A DNA stretch of 64,000 nucleotides from Xanthomonas sp. 3793. GTDB lineage: Bacteria; Pseudomonadota; Gammaproteobacteria; Xanthomonadales; Xanthomonadaceae. The notes beneath the pieces were generated by a model. That model saw only the letters and a program-made list of their open reading frames with translations, was not told the origin of the DNA and searched no databases. The translations under genes and the position numbers were made by a program. The DNA lies in NCBI RefSeq assembly GCF_024806835.1, contig NZ_JANTYU010000002.1:372001-436000 (forward strand). The letters are read 5' to 3'. Shown here piece by piece: positions 26,667 through 38,024 of the stretch (the stretch's first letter is position 1; every line of letters begins with the position of its first letter).

Positions 26667-27074
26667 ATGAATCCGGAGCTGGAACAGGGCACAACGGTCA
26701 GGCTGGATGTGTGGTTGTGGGCGGCGCGCTTTTTCAAGACGCGCAGCCTGGCCAAGGCGGCAGTGGAGACCGGCAAGGTGGATCTGGCCGGGCAGCGGCC
26801 CAAGCCGTCGCGCACGCTGCGTAGTGGCGAGCAATTGCGCATCGACCGCGGTGGCGAAATCTTCGAGATCACCATCGCCGCGCTAAGCGATGTACGCGGC
26901 CCGGCACCGGTCGCGCAGACGCTGTACGTGGAAAGCGATGCCTCACGCGAGGCGCGCGCGCAATGGCGGCTGCAGCGCGCTGCCGAACGCACCGGCTATC
27001 GCGCACCCGAGGGCAAGCCGGACAAGCGCGCACGCCGGCTGATCAACGCGTTGGGCGATATCGACGCGTTGTAG
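26667..27074 (+). CDS. hslR: Heat-shock protein 15 (HslR), S4-domain RNA-binding protein
   Basis: A 135-residue protein with an S4 RNA-binding domain at about 8-75 (VRLDVWLWAARFFKTRSLAKAAVETGKVDLAGQ, then PSRTLRSGEQLRI) and a basic C-terminal tail ending KPDKRARRLINALGDIDAL. HslR binds stalled 50S subunits that carry nascent chain and tRNA, and recycles them after heat shock. The ATG at 26667 is preceded by a weak site (AAGGCGC); the frame is open 20 codons upstream. Confidence 0.92.
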   Translation: MNPELEQGTTVRLDVWLWAARFFKTRSLAKAAVETGKVDLAGQRPKPSRTLRSGEQLRIDRGGEIFEITIAALSDVRGPAPVAQTLYVESDASREARAQWRLQRAAERTGYRAPEGKPDKRARRLINALGDIDAL

Positions 27075-27387
27075 CACTGCGTGGTTGTCCGCTGCGAATT
27101 GGATGGTGGAAAGAGAAACGCCTGGGTCTTCGCCACGCTGGTCGATCAAGAAAGAACGGCGCTTTCCCGTTGAGGTGGGAAGCGCCGTTTTCTGTTGCGG
27201 TGCGCGATGCAGCCGGTGCAGAACCATCGATCAGAAGCTTGGGAACGACTCATAAGACCTGGCCGGCGGTCGCGTGGTGGCGGTGTTGGCCACGTTTGGC
27301 GCCAGGTAGGTGGTGCAAGCCGCACAGTAATCCGACCAGCGCATCATGCTCTGCTCTTAACCATGCACACCGACTATCTCGACGGGT

Positions 27388-27489
27388 CCTTGCCCGCCCA
27401 CCGTCGCGGGACCTTACGCGGCATGGATGCCGCGTAAGAGCCTCCATGGACGGATTCACGGCGTGTCCCGCGATGGTGGGCGGGCAAGG
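27388..27489. repeat. Nested inverted-repeat element (24-bp outer arms, inner perfect hairpin)
   Basis: Outer arms 27388-27411 and 27466-27489 are reverse complements with one mismatch (CCTTGCCCGCCCACC... against its mirror). Inside, TTACGCGGCAT and ATGCCGCGTAA (27414-27437) form a perfect 11-bp stem with a 2-base loop. The element carries no gene and resembles a short non-coding mobile or REP-like unit. The remainder of 27075-27677 has no gene either. Confidence 0.75.
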
Positions 27490-27543
27490 GCCCTGCAGCC
27501 AAGCCGCGGACCAGCCGCTCCACCATGGAACTCTCCGCGCAGA

Positions 27544-27589
27544 CCAATCGCTTCAAGCCAATCGCTTCAGACCAATCACTTCAAGATCA
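27544..27589. repeat. Three imperfect tandem copies of a 14-15 base unit
   Basis: CCAATCGCTTCAAG recurs three times in a row with small changes (CCAATCGCTTCAG, CCAATCACTTCAAG). Non-coding, between the nested inverted repeat and katG. Confidence 0.6.
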
Positions 27590-27641
27590 CCGACATCTTG
27601 TGCCGAGTCGATGTCTTGTGCGTGGTTCCCCCGAGCGCTAT

Positions 27642-27671
27642 AGGCGCACGCACGAAGGCGTGCGTGCGCCT
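27642..27671 (-). terminator. Strong hairpin just downstream of katG
   Basis: AGGCGCACGCACG and CGTGCGTGCGCCT form a perfect 13-bp stem with a 4-base loop, 6 bases after the katG stop on the minus strand. There is no T-run on that side, so intrinsic termination is uncertain, but the position fits. Confidence 0.6.
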
Positions 27672-27677
27672 TGCCAC

Positions 27678-30011
<2,334 letters not shown>

Positions 30012-30231
30012 TCAGCGGTGGTCATCCATCGAAGGCGCACATGCGGCCGTGGGGGCATCGAGAAGCGTCGCCGCGTGTGGCGATGCTAGCGCCTGCCTGC
30101 AGGGGCGGGTATGGGGCGATCTGCAGAATGTGACTGGCAGGCATGCGCATCAGGCGGACTCATCGTGGCAGCGTGGGTACACGATAAGCAGCATCGATCG
30201 GTTGGGGAATTCGAATTATTCAACCATATCG

Positions 30232-30246
30232 ATAGCGAGGTGCTAT
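30232..30246. promoter_or_regulatory. Possible OxyR half-operator upstream of katG
   Basis: ATAG-N7-CTAT, the core half of the ATAG-N7-CTAT-N7-ATAG-N7-CTAT OxyR pattern, lies in the 360-base region before katG (29925-30284), which otherwise holds no gene. The flanking half-sites are poor and the distance to the start codon is long, so the call is tentative. Confidence 0.3.
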
Positions 30247-30284
30247 GGATGAGACCGGTGCCGAACCGACGTGCGCCCGCGCTG

Positions 30285-30899
30285 TCAGCGCTTGCCGAAC
30301 AGGCTGCCACCGAGCTTCATGACATCGCCCAGTCCAAGCTTTCCGTCGCCATCCTGGTCCAGCACGCTGCTTAGCAGGCCGTTGACGCCGTCATTGCTGC
30401 TGACCTGCTGGCGTTCCTGTGCCAGGGCAGGGCCGAGTTGGCTGCTGGCGGTGGCATTGCCACCAAGGAAGCGCTTTGCCAGATACGCCATTACGATGGG
30501 CGCCAGCAATTGCAGCAGCTGATTGGCCTTGCCGGTTTCCAGCCCGGTGGCCTGGCCCAGGCCTGCAGCAGCCTGCGGTGCCTTGTCGCCGAACAGATGC
30601 CCCACGATACCGGCGCCATTGCCTTGCGCACCGCTGGCCGAGCCGCCCAGCAGCGAGCCGAGCAGGCTGCCGATGTCCGGGCTGCCGGCATGATCGCGCT
30701 GCAAGGCACCCAGCAACGCATCGGTGCCACCGGCCTGCTGGCTGTTACGGCCCAGCGCGCCCATCAATAGCGGCAGCGCGGTCTGCACCGCCGATTGGGC
30801 CTGCTCGGGCGCGATGCCGAGCCGGCTGGCGAGTTGCTGCAACTGCGGACCTTGCAACTGCGCGGCAAGTTGATCGGTCAACGAGGCGGACGTGGTCAT
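30285..30899 (-). CDS. DUF937 family protein
   Basis: A 204-residue protein rich in Ala, Gly, Leu and Gln of the DUF937 (YidB-like) family: LAAQLQGPQLQQLASRLGIAPEQAQSAVQTALPLLMGAL at the N-terminus and repeated GSLLGSLLGG segments in the middle. The C-terminus holds an EF-hand-like acidic loop, DQDGDGKLGLGD. No signal peptide is evident. The family function is unknown; related proteins are expressed in stress or stationary phase. Single gene between mutS and katG. Confidence 0.82.
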   Translation of the reverse strand: MTTSASLTDQLAAQLQGPQLQQLASRLGIAPEQAQSAVQTALPLLMGALGRNSQQAGGTDALLGALQRDHAGSPDIGSLLGSLLGGSASGAQGNGAGIVGHLFGDKAPQAAAGLGQATGLETGKANQLLQLLAPIVMAYLAKRFLGGNATASSQLGPALAQERQQVSSNDGVNGLLSSVLDQDGDGKLGLGDVMKLGGSLFGKR

Positions 30900-31175
30900 C
30901 GGTGTCTCCGGTTGGACAAAACGTTGCGGCAGCGTGCGCCCGTCGCGCCATCAGAGCAATCCGCGCGCTGCGCATCACCGCGCAGGGCGCGATGCAGCGC
31001 TGTCGCAGGGCAGCATTCGAGCAACCACGCAAACCTGCAACAGCAATGGATCATCAGGTCTCGCAAGCGTCAGGCATGCAGCTAAAGCCGTGGCGAACCT
31101 CCAAACCGGCATTCAAACGACCAACCAACCCTGCTGCCGTGACAGATCCGTAAGCGCAGCAAGCTGCGCCGTGAC

Positions 31176-31204
31176 GAATCCCCAATCCCGACTCCCCAAT
31201 CCCC
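31176..31204. repeat. GATTCGGGA-type repeat, copy 3
   Basis: GAATCCCCAATCCCGACTCC and following bases, same family as copies at 17273 and 22953, immediately after the mutS stop. The rest of the 310 bases between mutS and the DUF937 gene shows no gene. Confidence 0.8.
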
Positions 31205-31208
31205 GCCC

Positions 31209-33830
31209 TCAAAGCAACGCCTTCAACCGATACAGTGCTTCCAGCGCCTGCTTGGGCGTGAGTTCGTCCGGGTCCAGCGCCTGCAGCGCTTCCTGCGCAG
31301 CAGACGAGGGCGCGGTGAACAGACCGAATTGTTGCGGGGCGTCCAATGCGGCCGGCGCCATCTGTGCGACATGGCTGTCGCCGCCGCGTTGTTCCAGTTC
31401 GGCCAGGCGATGACGCGCCTGGGTCACGGCGGCCTTGGGCAAGCCGGCGAGCGCGGCGACCTGCAGGCCGAAGCTGCGATTGGCCGGGCCGTCCTTGACC
31501 GCATGCATGAACACCAGGCGCTCGCCGTGTTCCACCGCGTCCAGATGCACGTTGGCGATGCCGCTGGCGCCGCCGGCATGCGATTGGTCGGCCAGTGCGG
31601 TGAGCTCGAAGTAATGCGTGGCAAACAGCGTGTAGCAGCGATTGGTATGCGCCAGGTGGCGCGCCACCGCGTCGGCCAGGGCAAGGCCGTCGTAGGTCGA
31701 GGTACCGCGGCCGATCTCGTCCATCAGCACCAGCGATTGCGGGGTGGCGTGGTGCAGGATGTAGCTGGTTTCGGCCATTTCCACCATGAAGGTGGATTGC
31801 CCGCGCGCAAGGTCATCGCCGGCGCCGATGCGGGTGAGGATGCGGTCGATCGGCCCGATCACCGCGCGGCTGGCCGGCACGAAGCTGCCGATATGCGCCA
31901 GCAACACGATCAAGGCGTTCTGCCGCATATAGGTCGACTTACCGCCCATGTTCGGGCCGGTGATGACCAACATGCGGCGGTCTGTGTGCAGGTCCAGATC
32001 GTTGGGTTCGAACGGTTGGTCGCGCACCGCTTCCACCACCGGGTGGCGGCCGCGTTCGATGCGCAGGCACGGTGCGCTGTCCAGTTCCGGCTGCGACCAG
32101 TCCAGTGCCTGCGCGCGCTCGGCGAAGGCGGCCAATACATCCAGTTCGCTCAGGGCGCCAGCGCAGCGCTTGAGGCCTTCCAGTTCGCTGCCCAGCGCAT
32201 CGAGCAGGCCTTCGTACAACAGTTTTTCGCGCGATAGCGAGCGCTCGCGCGCCGACAGCACCTTGTCCTCGAAGCTCTTGAGTTCTTCGGTGATGTAGCG
32301 CTCGGCATTGGTCAGCGTCTGCCGGCGGCTGTAGTGCAGCGGGGCTTTCTCGGCCTGGCCCTTGCTGATCTCGATGTAGTAGCCATGCACGCGGTTGTAG
32401 CCGACCTTGAGCGTGGCGATGCCGCTGCTGGCACGTTCGCGCTGTTCCAGGTCGATCAGGAATTGATCGGCATTGGTGGACAGGCGGCGCAGCTCATCCA
32501 GATCGGCGTCGTAGCCGGTAGCGATGACGCCACCGTCGCTGAGCTTGAGCGGTGGTTGCTCGGCCACTGCGCTGCTCAACAGATGCGCGGTGGCATCGTG
32601 CTCGCCCAATTCGGCGAACAGGGTCTGCAGGCGCGGCGAATCCAGTGGTGCCAGGATCGTACGTACCTTCGGCAACAGCGCCAGGCCATCGCGCAGGGTG
32701 GAGAAATCGCGCGGGCGCGCCGAGCGCAATGCAACGCGCGTGAGAATACGTTCCAGGTCGCCAAGCGCGCGGAAGGCTTCGCGCACGTCGGCATCGGTGC
32801 CGGAGTCGATCAGGCTCGCCACTGCGTGGTGGCGCTGCACCAGCACATCGCGCAGGCGCAACGGGCGATGCAGCCAACGTCGCAGCAATCGCCCGCCCAT
32901 CGGCGTAACCGTGCTGTCCAGCACACCGAGCAAGGTGTTACGGGTGTCGCCATCCACGCGCGTGTCCAGCTCCAGATGCCGGCGCGTGGCTGCGTTCATC
33001 GAGATCGCCTCGCTGGCCACTTCCATCGCGATGGAGGTCAGATGCGGCAAGCGCTGTTTCTGGGTTTCCTCGACATAGCCCAGCAGCGCACCGGCGGCGG
33101 CCGTGGCGCACGGCTTGTCGTCGATGCCGAAGCCGGACAGATCGTGCAGCTTGAAGAACGCCAGCAGCTGCCGACGCCCGCTGTCCGCGTCGAACAGCCA
33201 CGGTGGCCGCCGCCGCACGCCGATGCGGCCGCGCAGGAACTCCGGCCAGTTGTCCTCGTCCGGCACCAGCAGCTCGGCCGGTTCCAGGCGCGCGACTTCC
33301 GCTTCCAGCGCATCCACGCTATCGACTTCGTTGACCAAGAAACGCCCGCCGGCCAGATCCGCCCAGGCCAGGCCATAGCCCTGCTTGCTGCGCGAGACCG
33401 CCATCAACAAGGTGTCGCGGCGCTCGTCCAGCAGCGCCTCATCGGTGACCGTCCCCGGGGTGACGATGCGCACCACCTTGCGCTCGACCAGGCCCTTGGC
33501 CAGTGCCGGATCGCCGATCTGCTCGCAGATCGCCACCGACTCGCCCAGCGCCACCAGCCGCGCCAGGTAGCCTTCGTACGCATGTACCGGCACGCCCGCC
33601 ATCGGGATCGGTGCGCCGCCGGAGCTACCGCGCTGGGTCAGGGTGATGTCGAGCAGGCGCGCCGCCTTGCGCGCATCGTCGTAGAACAGCTCGTAGAAAT
33701 CGCCCATGCGGAAGAACAGCAGCAGGTCGGGGTAGTCCGACTTGGCCGCGAAGAACTGCTTCATCAGCGGGGTGTGCTCTGGAACTCCGCCGCTGGGCTT
33801 GGATTTGTCTTTGGTGTCAGTGCTTTGCAA
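31209..33830 (-). CDS. mutS: DNA mismatch repair protein MutS
   Basis: Mismatch-recognition ATPase, 873 residues from the chosen start. The mismatch-reading Phe-x-Glu is in MGDFYELF (43-49). Domains follow the order mismatch-binding, connector, lever/clamp, ATPase, with Walker [11 protein letters not shown], Walker B region [16 protein letters not shown], and the tail [19 protein letters not shown]. The start is taken as TTG 33830, giving QSTDTKD..., the N-terminus I recall for xanthomonad MutS. An in-frame ATG at 33896 adds 22 residues, and the frame stays open to 34175 without homology. It lies next to the AT-rich leader of the accessory operon. Confidence 0.96.
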   Translation of the reverse strand: MQSTDTKDKSKPSGGVPEHTPLMKQFFAAKSDYPDLLLFFRMGDFYELFYDDARKAARLLDITLTQRGSSGGAPIPMAGVPVHAYEGYLARLVALGESVAICEQIGDPALAKGLVERKVVRIVTPGTVTDEALLDERRDTLLMAVSRSKQGYGLAWADLAGGRFLVNEVDSVDALEAEVARLEPAELLVPDEDNWPEFLRGRIGVRRRPPWLFDADSGRRQLLAFFKLHDLSGFGIDDKPCATAAAGALLGYVEETQKQRLPHLTSIAMEVASEAISMNAATRRHLELDTRVDGDTRNTLLGVLDSTVTPMGGRLLRRWLHRPLRLRDVLVQRHHAVASLIDSGTDADVREAFRALGDLERILTRVALRSARPRDFSTLRDGLALLPKVRTILAPLDSPRLQTLFAELGEHDATAHLLSSAVAEQPPLKLSDGGVIATGYDADLDELRRLSTNADQFLIDLEQRERASSGIATLKVGYNRVHGYYIEISKGQAEKAPLHYSRRQTLTNAERYITEELKSFEDKVLSARERSLSREKLLYEGLLDALGSELEGLKRCAGALSELDVLAAFAERAQALDWSQPELDSAPCLRIERGRHPVVEAVRDQPFEPNDLDLHTDRRMLVITGPNMGGKSTYMRQNALIVLLAHIGSFVPASRAVIGPIDRILTRIGAGDDLARGQSTFMVEMAETSYILHHATPQSLVLMDEIGRGTSTYDGLALADAVARHLAHTNRCYTLFATHYFELTALADQSHAGGASGIANVHLDAVEHGERLVFMHAVKDGPANRSFGLQVAALAGLPKAAVTQARHRLAELEQRGGDSHVAQMAPAALDAPQQFGLFTAPSSAAQEALQALDPDELTPKQALEALYRLKALL

Positions 33831-34758
33831 GAAACGGCTTCCGAAATCTGGGCGCGGTAGGGGCGGGCAGGCGATGGCGTGCAGGGCGTACGGCATTGGC
33901 CTGCCGGGCGCCGCGTGCGGCGGCGGCTGTGGTCTGGTCGGGCGTGGGGAGGCAAGTTTAAGCCGAGCGCGCCGGAACCGCGATCCAGGATGCAGCGCTG
34001 GCCGCTTGGGGAGAGGCAACAGGTGAAGGGACCGGAGCGGCGGGTTCAGTGCGTCGCGACCTTGTGGAGGGTGCACTCTCAGTTGGCCAGCGCAGCCTGC
34101 GACGATCGTGCGGGGTGTCGCGGCAAGGCGTCGTCGATTGTTGTCCGGAGGTCGTCGGGCGAGCTGGCCATGCATCTGCTTCCACCGTGTCGTGTGTCAG
34201 TGACAATCCACGACTCTCTATCGCTGCGGCGAAAGCCGGGATGGATAATGGTTCCATTTAAGTAACCACGTGCTGATTATGGTTGGAATGAGATCTGTCT
34301 CGAGAAATTGAAGTAAATCAAAATTTTTTGCAGTTGGCGCCCGATCGTCTTCGATGATCTGCAGGGAACCACTTTGTGATGTATGTCGCGATGGATCTGC
34401 GTTCTGATCTTCAACTCTCGCTAAAAGTTGATTTTCCCCATCGGAAGCGATTTACGGCGCCATCGGAAAGAGGTGGGATCGATCGCAAATGTCATCGGAA
34501 AATCGTCGGGGTATTAATAAAAATCTGCCGCTATAAGTGCTAAGTTCCGTCCCGTTGCGGATGAGAGCGCTTAGGACCTGTCGGTTTGTTGCATGCATCG
34601 CGTGTGGGCTGGCCCAGGTCCGGGTGTGTCCTGCAGTTGCAATGGCATATCACGCTGTGCGCAAGCATGGTTGTGTGTTCTCGCTTGCCAAAAATAGTGG
34701 TCGGAGCGCTTTCACTAATTGAAAGTCGATTTTCTGTGGCTGAAATATGGGAGAAAGT
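33831..34758. other. Long gene-free region with AT-rich half, upstream of the VOC-TDO operon
   Basis: About 930 bases between the mutS start and the accessory operon. The left 400 bases have ordinary GC. From about 34240 to 34745 the DNA is markedly AT-rich (runs such as AAAATTTTTTG and GTATTAATAAAAA), unlike the neighbouring genes. No open frame is convincing. It probably holds the operon promoter and marks the edge of acquired DNA. Confidence 0.6.
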
Positions 34759-35289
34759 ATGTTGAGTAAACTTCATCATGTGGGTTATCGCTGCCGGGAT
34801 GCGGCAGAAACAGTGCATTTTTATACGGAAACCCTGGGTTTGAAGTTTGCGGCGGCACTGATCGACCACGTTCCTTCCAGTGGCCTGAAGGCCACGAACA
34901 ATAATGTCTTCTTTGAAATGGAAGACGGGAGCTATATCTGCTTCTTCGAGGTGCTTGGCAGTGCGCTTCCGCTGGTGCCGGTCGAGGAGGATTGGGCTCA
35001 GCATCTGGCGCTTGAAGTGCGCGACAGCAAGCGGGCGGATGCACTGTGCGCTCGCCTGCGTGCCAGCGGGGTCGAGGTGGAAGGACCGGTGATCCACGAC
35101 GTGGCCGGGGACGGGAGGCATGCCGAGCTGGCCAGGTCGTGGTATTTCCGCGACCCGAATGGGCATCGACTGGAGCTGATCGTCAAGCCGGAGGTGGCGC
35201 AAACGGCCATTTGGGACGATCTGGAGAAGATGGCCTACGCCAATCTTGCTGCGTGGACGCAACTGAAAAAGGAGCATTTGCTTGGATGA
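34759..35289 (+). CDS. VOC (glyoxalase/extradiol dioxygenase fold) metalloprotein, first gene of accessory operon
   Basis: A 176-residue vicinal-oxygen-chelate protein. Two beta-alpha-beta-beta-beta modules are visible: residues 5-65 (LHHVGYRCRDAAETVHFYTETLGLKF) and 80-142 (QHLALEVRDSKRADALCARL to FRDPNGHRLELIV). Likely metal ligands are H7, H82 and E139, the His-His-Glu set of extradiol-type members. Substrate is not readable. ATG 34759 is chosen because GGGAG lies 7 bases before it; an in-frame ATG at 34747 is the alternative. Its stop overlaps the next gene (TTG 35282), so translation is coupled. First of six genes; the long AT-rich leader precedes it. Confidence 0.85.
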   Translation: MLSKLHHVGYRCRDAAETVHFYTETLGLKFAAALIDHVPSSGLKATNNNVFFEMEDGSYICFFEVLGSALPLVPVEEDWAQHLALEVRDSKRADALCARLRASGVEVEGPVIHDVAGDGRHAELARSWYFRDPNGHRLELIVKPEVAQTAIWDDLEKMAYANLAAWTQLKKEHLLG

Positions 35290-36454
35290 TGCCGGCCGCC
35301 TGGATGCAGAGCCCGCCCTGGCGTCGCAGCACCGGAAAGGCGCGCGGGCGGTAACGGCGAACTACTGGGACTACATCAAGGTCGAGAAACTGCTCGCCCT
35401 GCAGGGAGGGCTTGACGATGACGAAGCAGCGGTCAGCAACGACGAAGCCTTGTTCATCAGTGTGCACCAGGTGCATGAGTTGTGGTTCAAGCTAGTGCTG
35501 CGCGAGTTGACCTACACGCGCGATCTGCTCAATTCACGCGACGTGGCGGGGCATCAGATTGTTGCCGGGGTACGTTCGCTGCGTCGCGCAATCACGGTGT
35601 TCGAGCAGGCGAACCAGCATTTTCGATTGATGGAGACCATGACCGCGCGCGACTTTCTCGAGTTTCGCGAGCGGCTGACGCCAGCCAGCGGGTTTCAGTC
35701 GGCGCAATTGCGCGAGATCGAGATCCTGCTGGGTCTTGAGGATGCGCAACGTATTTCCATCGGCGCCGGTTCCTATCGCGATGCGCTCAAGCTGCCGGAC
35801 GGCAGTCCTTCGACTGCCGCGCAGCGCGTCGACGCGCGCGCCAAGGCCGGCCCCACGCTGAAGCAATGTCTCTACGCATGGCTGGCTCGGCTACCGATCG
35901 ACGGCGCCACTACGCCGGTAGCGAAGGAGCGCTTCGCGCGCCGCTATATCGAGGCGATGCGTGCAGACAGCGAGCGCCGCTGGCGTTTGGCTGCCGACCG
36001 GGCCGCCACTGCGGAAGAGTTGCAACGGCTGCGGGCGCGGTATGAGGCGGAAGACGATAGCGCTCAGGCGTTCCTGCTGGCCGACGAGCACGCGCAGCTG
36101 GGCGCGCCCGCCCACGACGCACACCGCGCGGTACGCGCTGCCTTGCTGTTTGTCGAAAGTCATCGTGAGTTGCCGCAGCTTGCGTGGCCGCGCGAACTGC
36201 TGGAAAGCGTGGTCGAGCTGGAACAGGCGATGTTGATCTGGCGGCAACGGCATGCGCGCATGGTTGAACGCTTTATCGGCCGTCGCGTTGGTACGGGTGG
36301 CTCGGCGGGTGTGGACTACCTGGATCAGACCGCGCTGCGCTACCGGATTTTTGCCGAACTCTGGACGGTACGCTCGTTGTTGCTACGCGCCTCCAGCGTG
36401 CCGCCGATCGACAACCCGGCGGCGTATGGATTCGCGCCGGAGGATGGACGGTGA
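35282..36454 (+). CDS. Tryptophan 2,3-dioxygenase family protein (secondary, long type)
   Basis: A 390-residue haem dioxygenase of the TDO family, which opens the indole ring of tryptophan to N-formylkynurenine. Key residues are present: distal H62 in HQVHELWFK, substrate-carboxylate R129 in FRERLTPASGFQS, proximal H324 in WRQRHARMV, and the GTGGS loop at 337-341. It is about 90-100 residues longer than the usual bacterial KynA, with extra length mainly between the FQS motif and the proximal His. The start is TTG 35282, with AAGGAG at 35269-35274; no in-frame ATG is available. It overlaps the VOC stop by 8 bases. It may be a true TDO or a variant acting on a substituted indole. Confidence 0.88.
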   Translation: MDDAGRLDAEPALASQHRKGARAVTANYWDYIKVEKLLALQGGLDDDEAAVSNDEALFISVHQVHELWFKLVLRELTYTRDLLNSRDVAGHQIVAGVRSLRRAITVFEQANQHFRLMETMTARDFLEFRERLTPASGFQSAQLREIEILLGLEDAQRISIGAGSYRDALKLPDGSPSTAAQRVDARAKAGPTLKQCLYAWLARLPIDGATTPVAKERFARRYIEAMRADSERRWRLAADRAATAEELQRLRARYEAEDDSAQAFLLADEHAQLGAPAHDAHRAVRAALLFVESHRELPQLAWPRELLESVVELEQAMLIWRQRHARMVERFIGRRVGTGGSAGVDYLDQTALRYRIFAELWTVRSLLLRASSVPPIDNPAAYGFAPEDGR

Positions 36455-36539
36455 TGTCGAGGTTTGCGGTCGTTCGCCGGTTGCCGTTTGCCTACGACCT
36501 GTCGGCATACGGGATCGATGCGGATGCAGGCTGGCTGCC

Positions 36540-37997
36540 ATGAGCGACACCTCGCAGGTGCTGGTGGTCGGCGGCAGCATCGCCGGTCTGATGAGCGCAC
36601 TGGCGTTTGCCAGGCACGGCTACCAAGTGACCGTGCTTGAACGGGACGAGTTCGTCGACGGGGCATCGCTGGCGCGCGATGCCCATCTGCCCACGCAGCG
36701 CTGGTGGCGCAAAGGCGTGCCGCACGCGCGTCACACGCATGCGCTGGCCGCGCTGGGGCGACAGGTGTTGCGCGAACGCGCACCGGACGTCTGGCAGGCA
36801 CTACTGGATGCCGGTGCGGTCGAGATGCCGTTCGGTGGAACGCTTGAACCCTCTGTCGCTGTGCCGCGCTGCGGGGATGCGGAGCTATTCGGCCTGTCGA
36901 CGCGCCGCCCGTTGATCGAGGACGTCGTTCGTTCGGTGGTGCTGGCAGAGCCCAACATCACGGTGCGCGATGCGGTCGGCGTCCATGGCCTGCTGGTTGG
37001 TGCCGAGGATGGTCCACTGGTGCAAGGAGTGTGCACCTCACGCGGCGAGCTGCGTGCGGCGCTGACCATCGATGCACTGGGTCGCGGCTCTGCATTCGGC
37101 AAATGGCTGCGGCAGGCTGGTGTGCAGACGCCCGATACCTTGGTGGAAAGTTGCGGGCTGGCATATTTCACGCGCTGGTATCGCTGCCGGCAGCGTCCGA
37201 ATGTGCAGCTCACGGCGGGATTTTCGGTGGGCGGCTATGCCGCCTCCAGTGGATGCATCGTGTGTCCGGCCGATAACGGCTATGTCTCCATCACGCTGAT
37301 GGCGCCGCATGGCGACAGCGCCTGGCATTGCATGGCCGAGCCCGCGGTGTTCACTGCAGCCGCATGCGCGCACGCCGGCATTGCGCCCTGGCTCGAAGCC
37401 GCCGTCTGCGAACCGGTGTCAGGCGTGCTGCGCTGGCCAGTGTGCGAGAACCGCTACCGGCCGGCGGTGGTCAGCGGCATGCCGACCGTCGCCGGGACGG
37501 TCGCGGTGGGGGATGCGTTGTGCACCACCAATCCGACCTATACGCGCGGCATGTCGTTGGCGATGCGCTACGCGTATGCCGTCGCCGATCTTGCCCACCG
37601 CCAGGGACTGGATGACCCGCTGCGGCTTGCCATCGATGCCGATGCCCTTGCGCAGCGTCTTGTTCGGCCCTGGCACGCCGATAGCGTGGCGCAAGACCGC
37701 ATACGTCGCGCAGTGTGGGCCGAGCAATCGCCTGTGGCGCAGCACCCGGATGCGATCGACTTGCCGCAGATTGCCGCAGCCGCGCGCCAGGATGCAGTCG
37801 TCTGGCACGCACTGGCGCGGCGCACCGGAATGCTTGAAGACCCGTCTGCGATCTTCAACCAGCACGAGGTCATGACGCGGGTGCGCACGCTGGCAGCGAC
37901 ACATCCCGCGCCAGCGCCGGCCACACCCTCCCGACAGACGCTGTTGCAGCTGATCGCTCAGCACCGCGCCGCGCCCGAGTCCACCCTTGTTTCCTGA
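36540..37997 (+). CDS. FAD-dependent monooxygenase/epoxidase-like oxidoreductase
   Basis: A 485-residue flavoprotein of the class A monooxygenase/halogenase fold. The dinucleotide motif is VVGGSIAGLMSALAFARHGYQVTVLERD (G11, G12, G16; E at the end of strand 2). RKGVPHARHTHALAALGRQVL resembles the RxGxPQxxHxHxLL segment of squalene-epoxidase-like monooxygenases. The second FAD motif is GDALCTTNPTYTRGMSLAM. The WxWxIP motif of tryptophan halogenases is not seen, so hydroxylation or epoxidation is favoured over chlorination. Start ATG 36540; an ATG at 36444 in frame would overlap the dioxygenase but has poor spacing. Third gene of the operon. Confidence 0.85.
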   Translation: MSDTSQVLVVGGSIAGLMSALAFARHGYQVTVLERDEFVDGASLARDAHLPTQRWWRKGVPHARHTHALAALGRQVLRERAPDVWQALLDAGAVEMPFGGTLEPSVAVPRCGDAELFGLSTRRPLIEDVVRSVVLAEPNITVRDAVGVHGLLVGAEDGPLVQGVCTSRGELRAALTIDALGRGSAFGKWLRQAGVQTPDTLVESCGLAYFTRWYRCRQRPNVQLTAGFSVGGYAASSGCIVCPADNGYVSITLMAPHGDSAWHCMAEPAVFTAAACAHAGIAPWLEAAVCEPVSGVLRWPVCENRYRPAVVSGMPTVAGTVAVGDALCTTNPTYTRGMSLAMRYAYAVADLAHRQGLDDPLRLAIDADALAQRLVRPWHADSVAQDRIRRAVWAEQSPVAQHPDAIDLPQIAAAARQDAVVWHALARRTGMLEDPSAIFNQHEVMTRVRTLAATHPAPAPATPSRQTLLQLIAQHRAAPESTLVS

Positions 37998-38024
37998 TTT
38001 GCCGTTGCCAAGAGGACGTAACTG

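Noticed and set aside
34540..35277. 245-codon minus-strand frame opposite the VOC gene
   Set aside because: Antisense to a gene with clear VOC modules and a good ribosome site.
36252..36539. Upstream extension of the FAD monooxygenase
   Set aside because: It overlaps the dioxygenase in another frame; the Rossmann fold starts directly after ATG 36540.
36540..37997. Tryptophan halogenase
   Set aside because: Overall fold and neighbours suggested it, but the WxWxIP motif and the catalytic Lys context of flavin halogenases are not visible.
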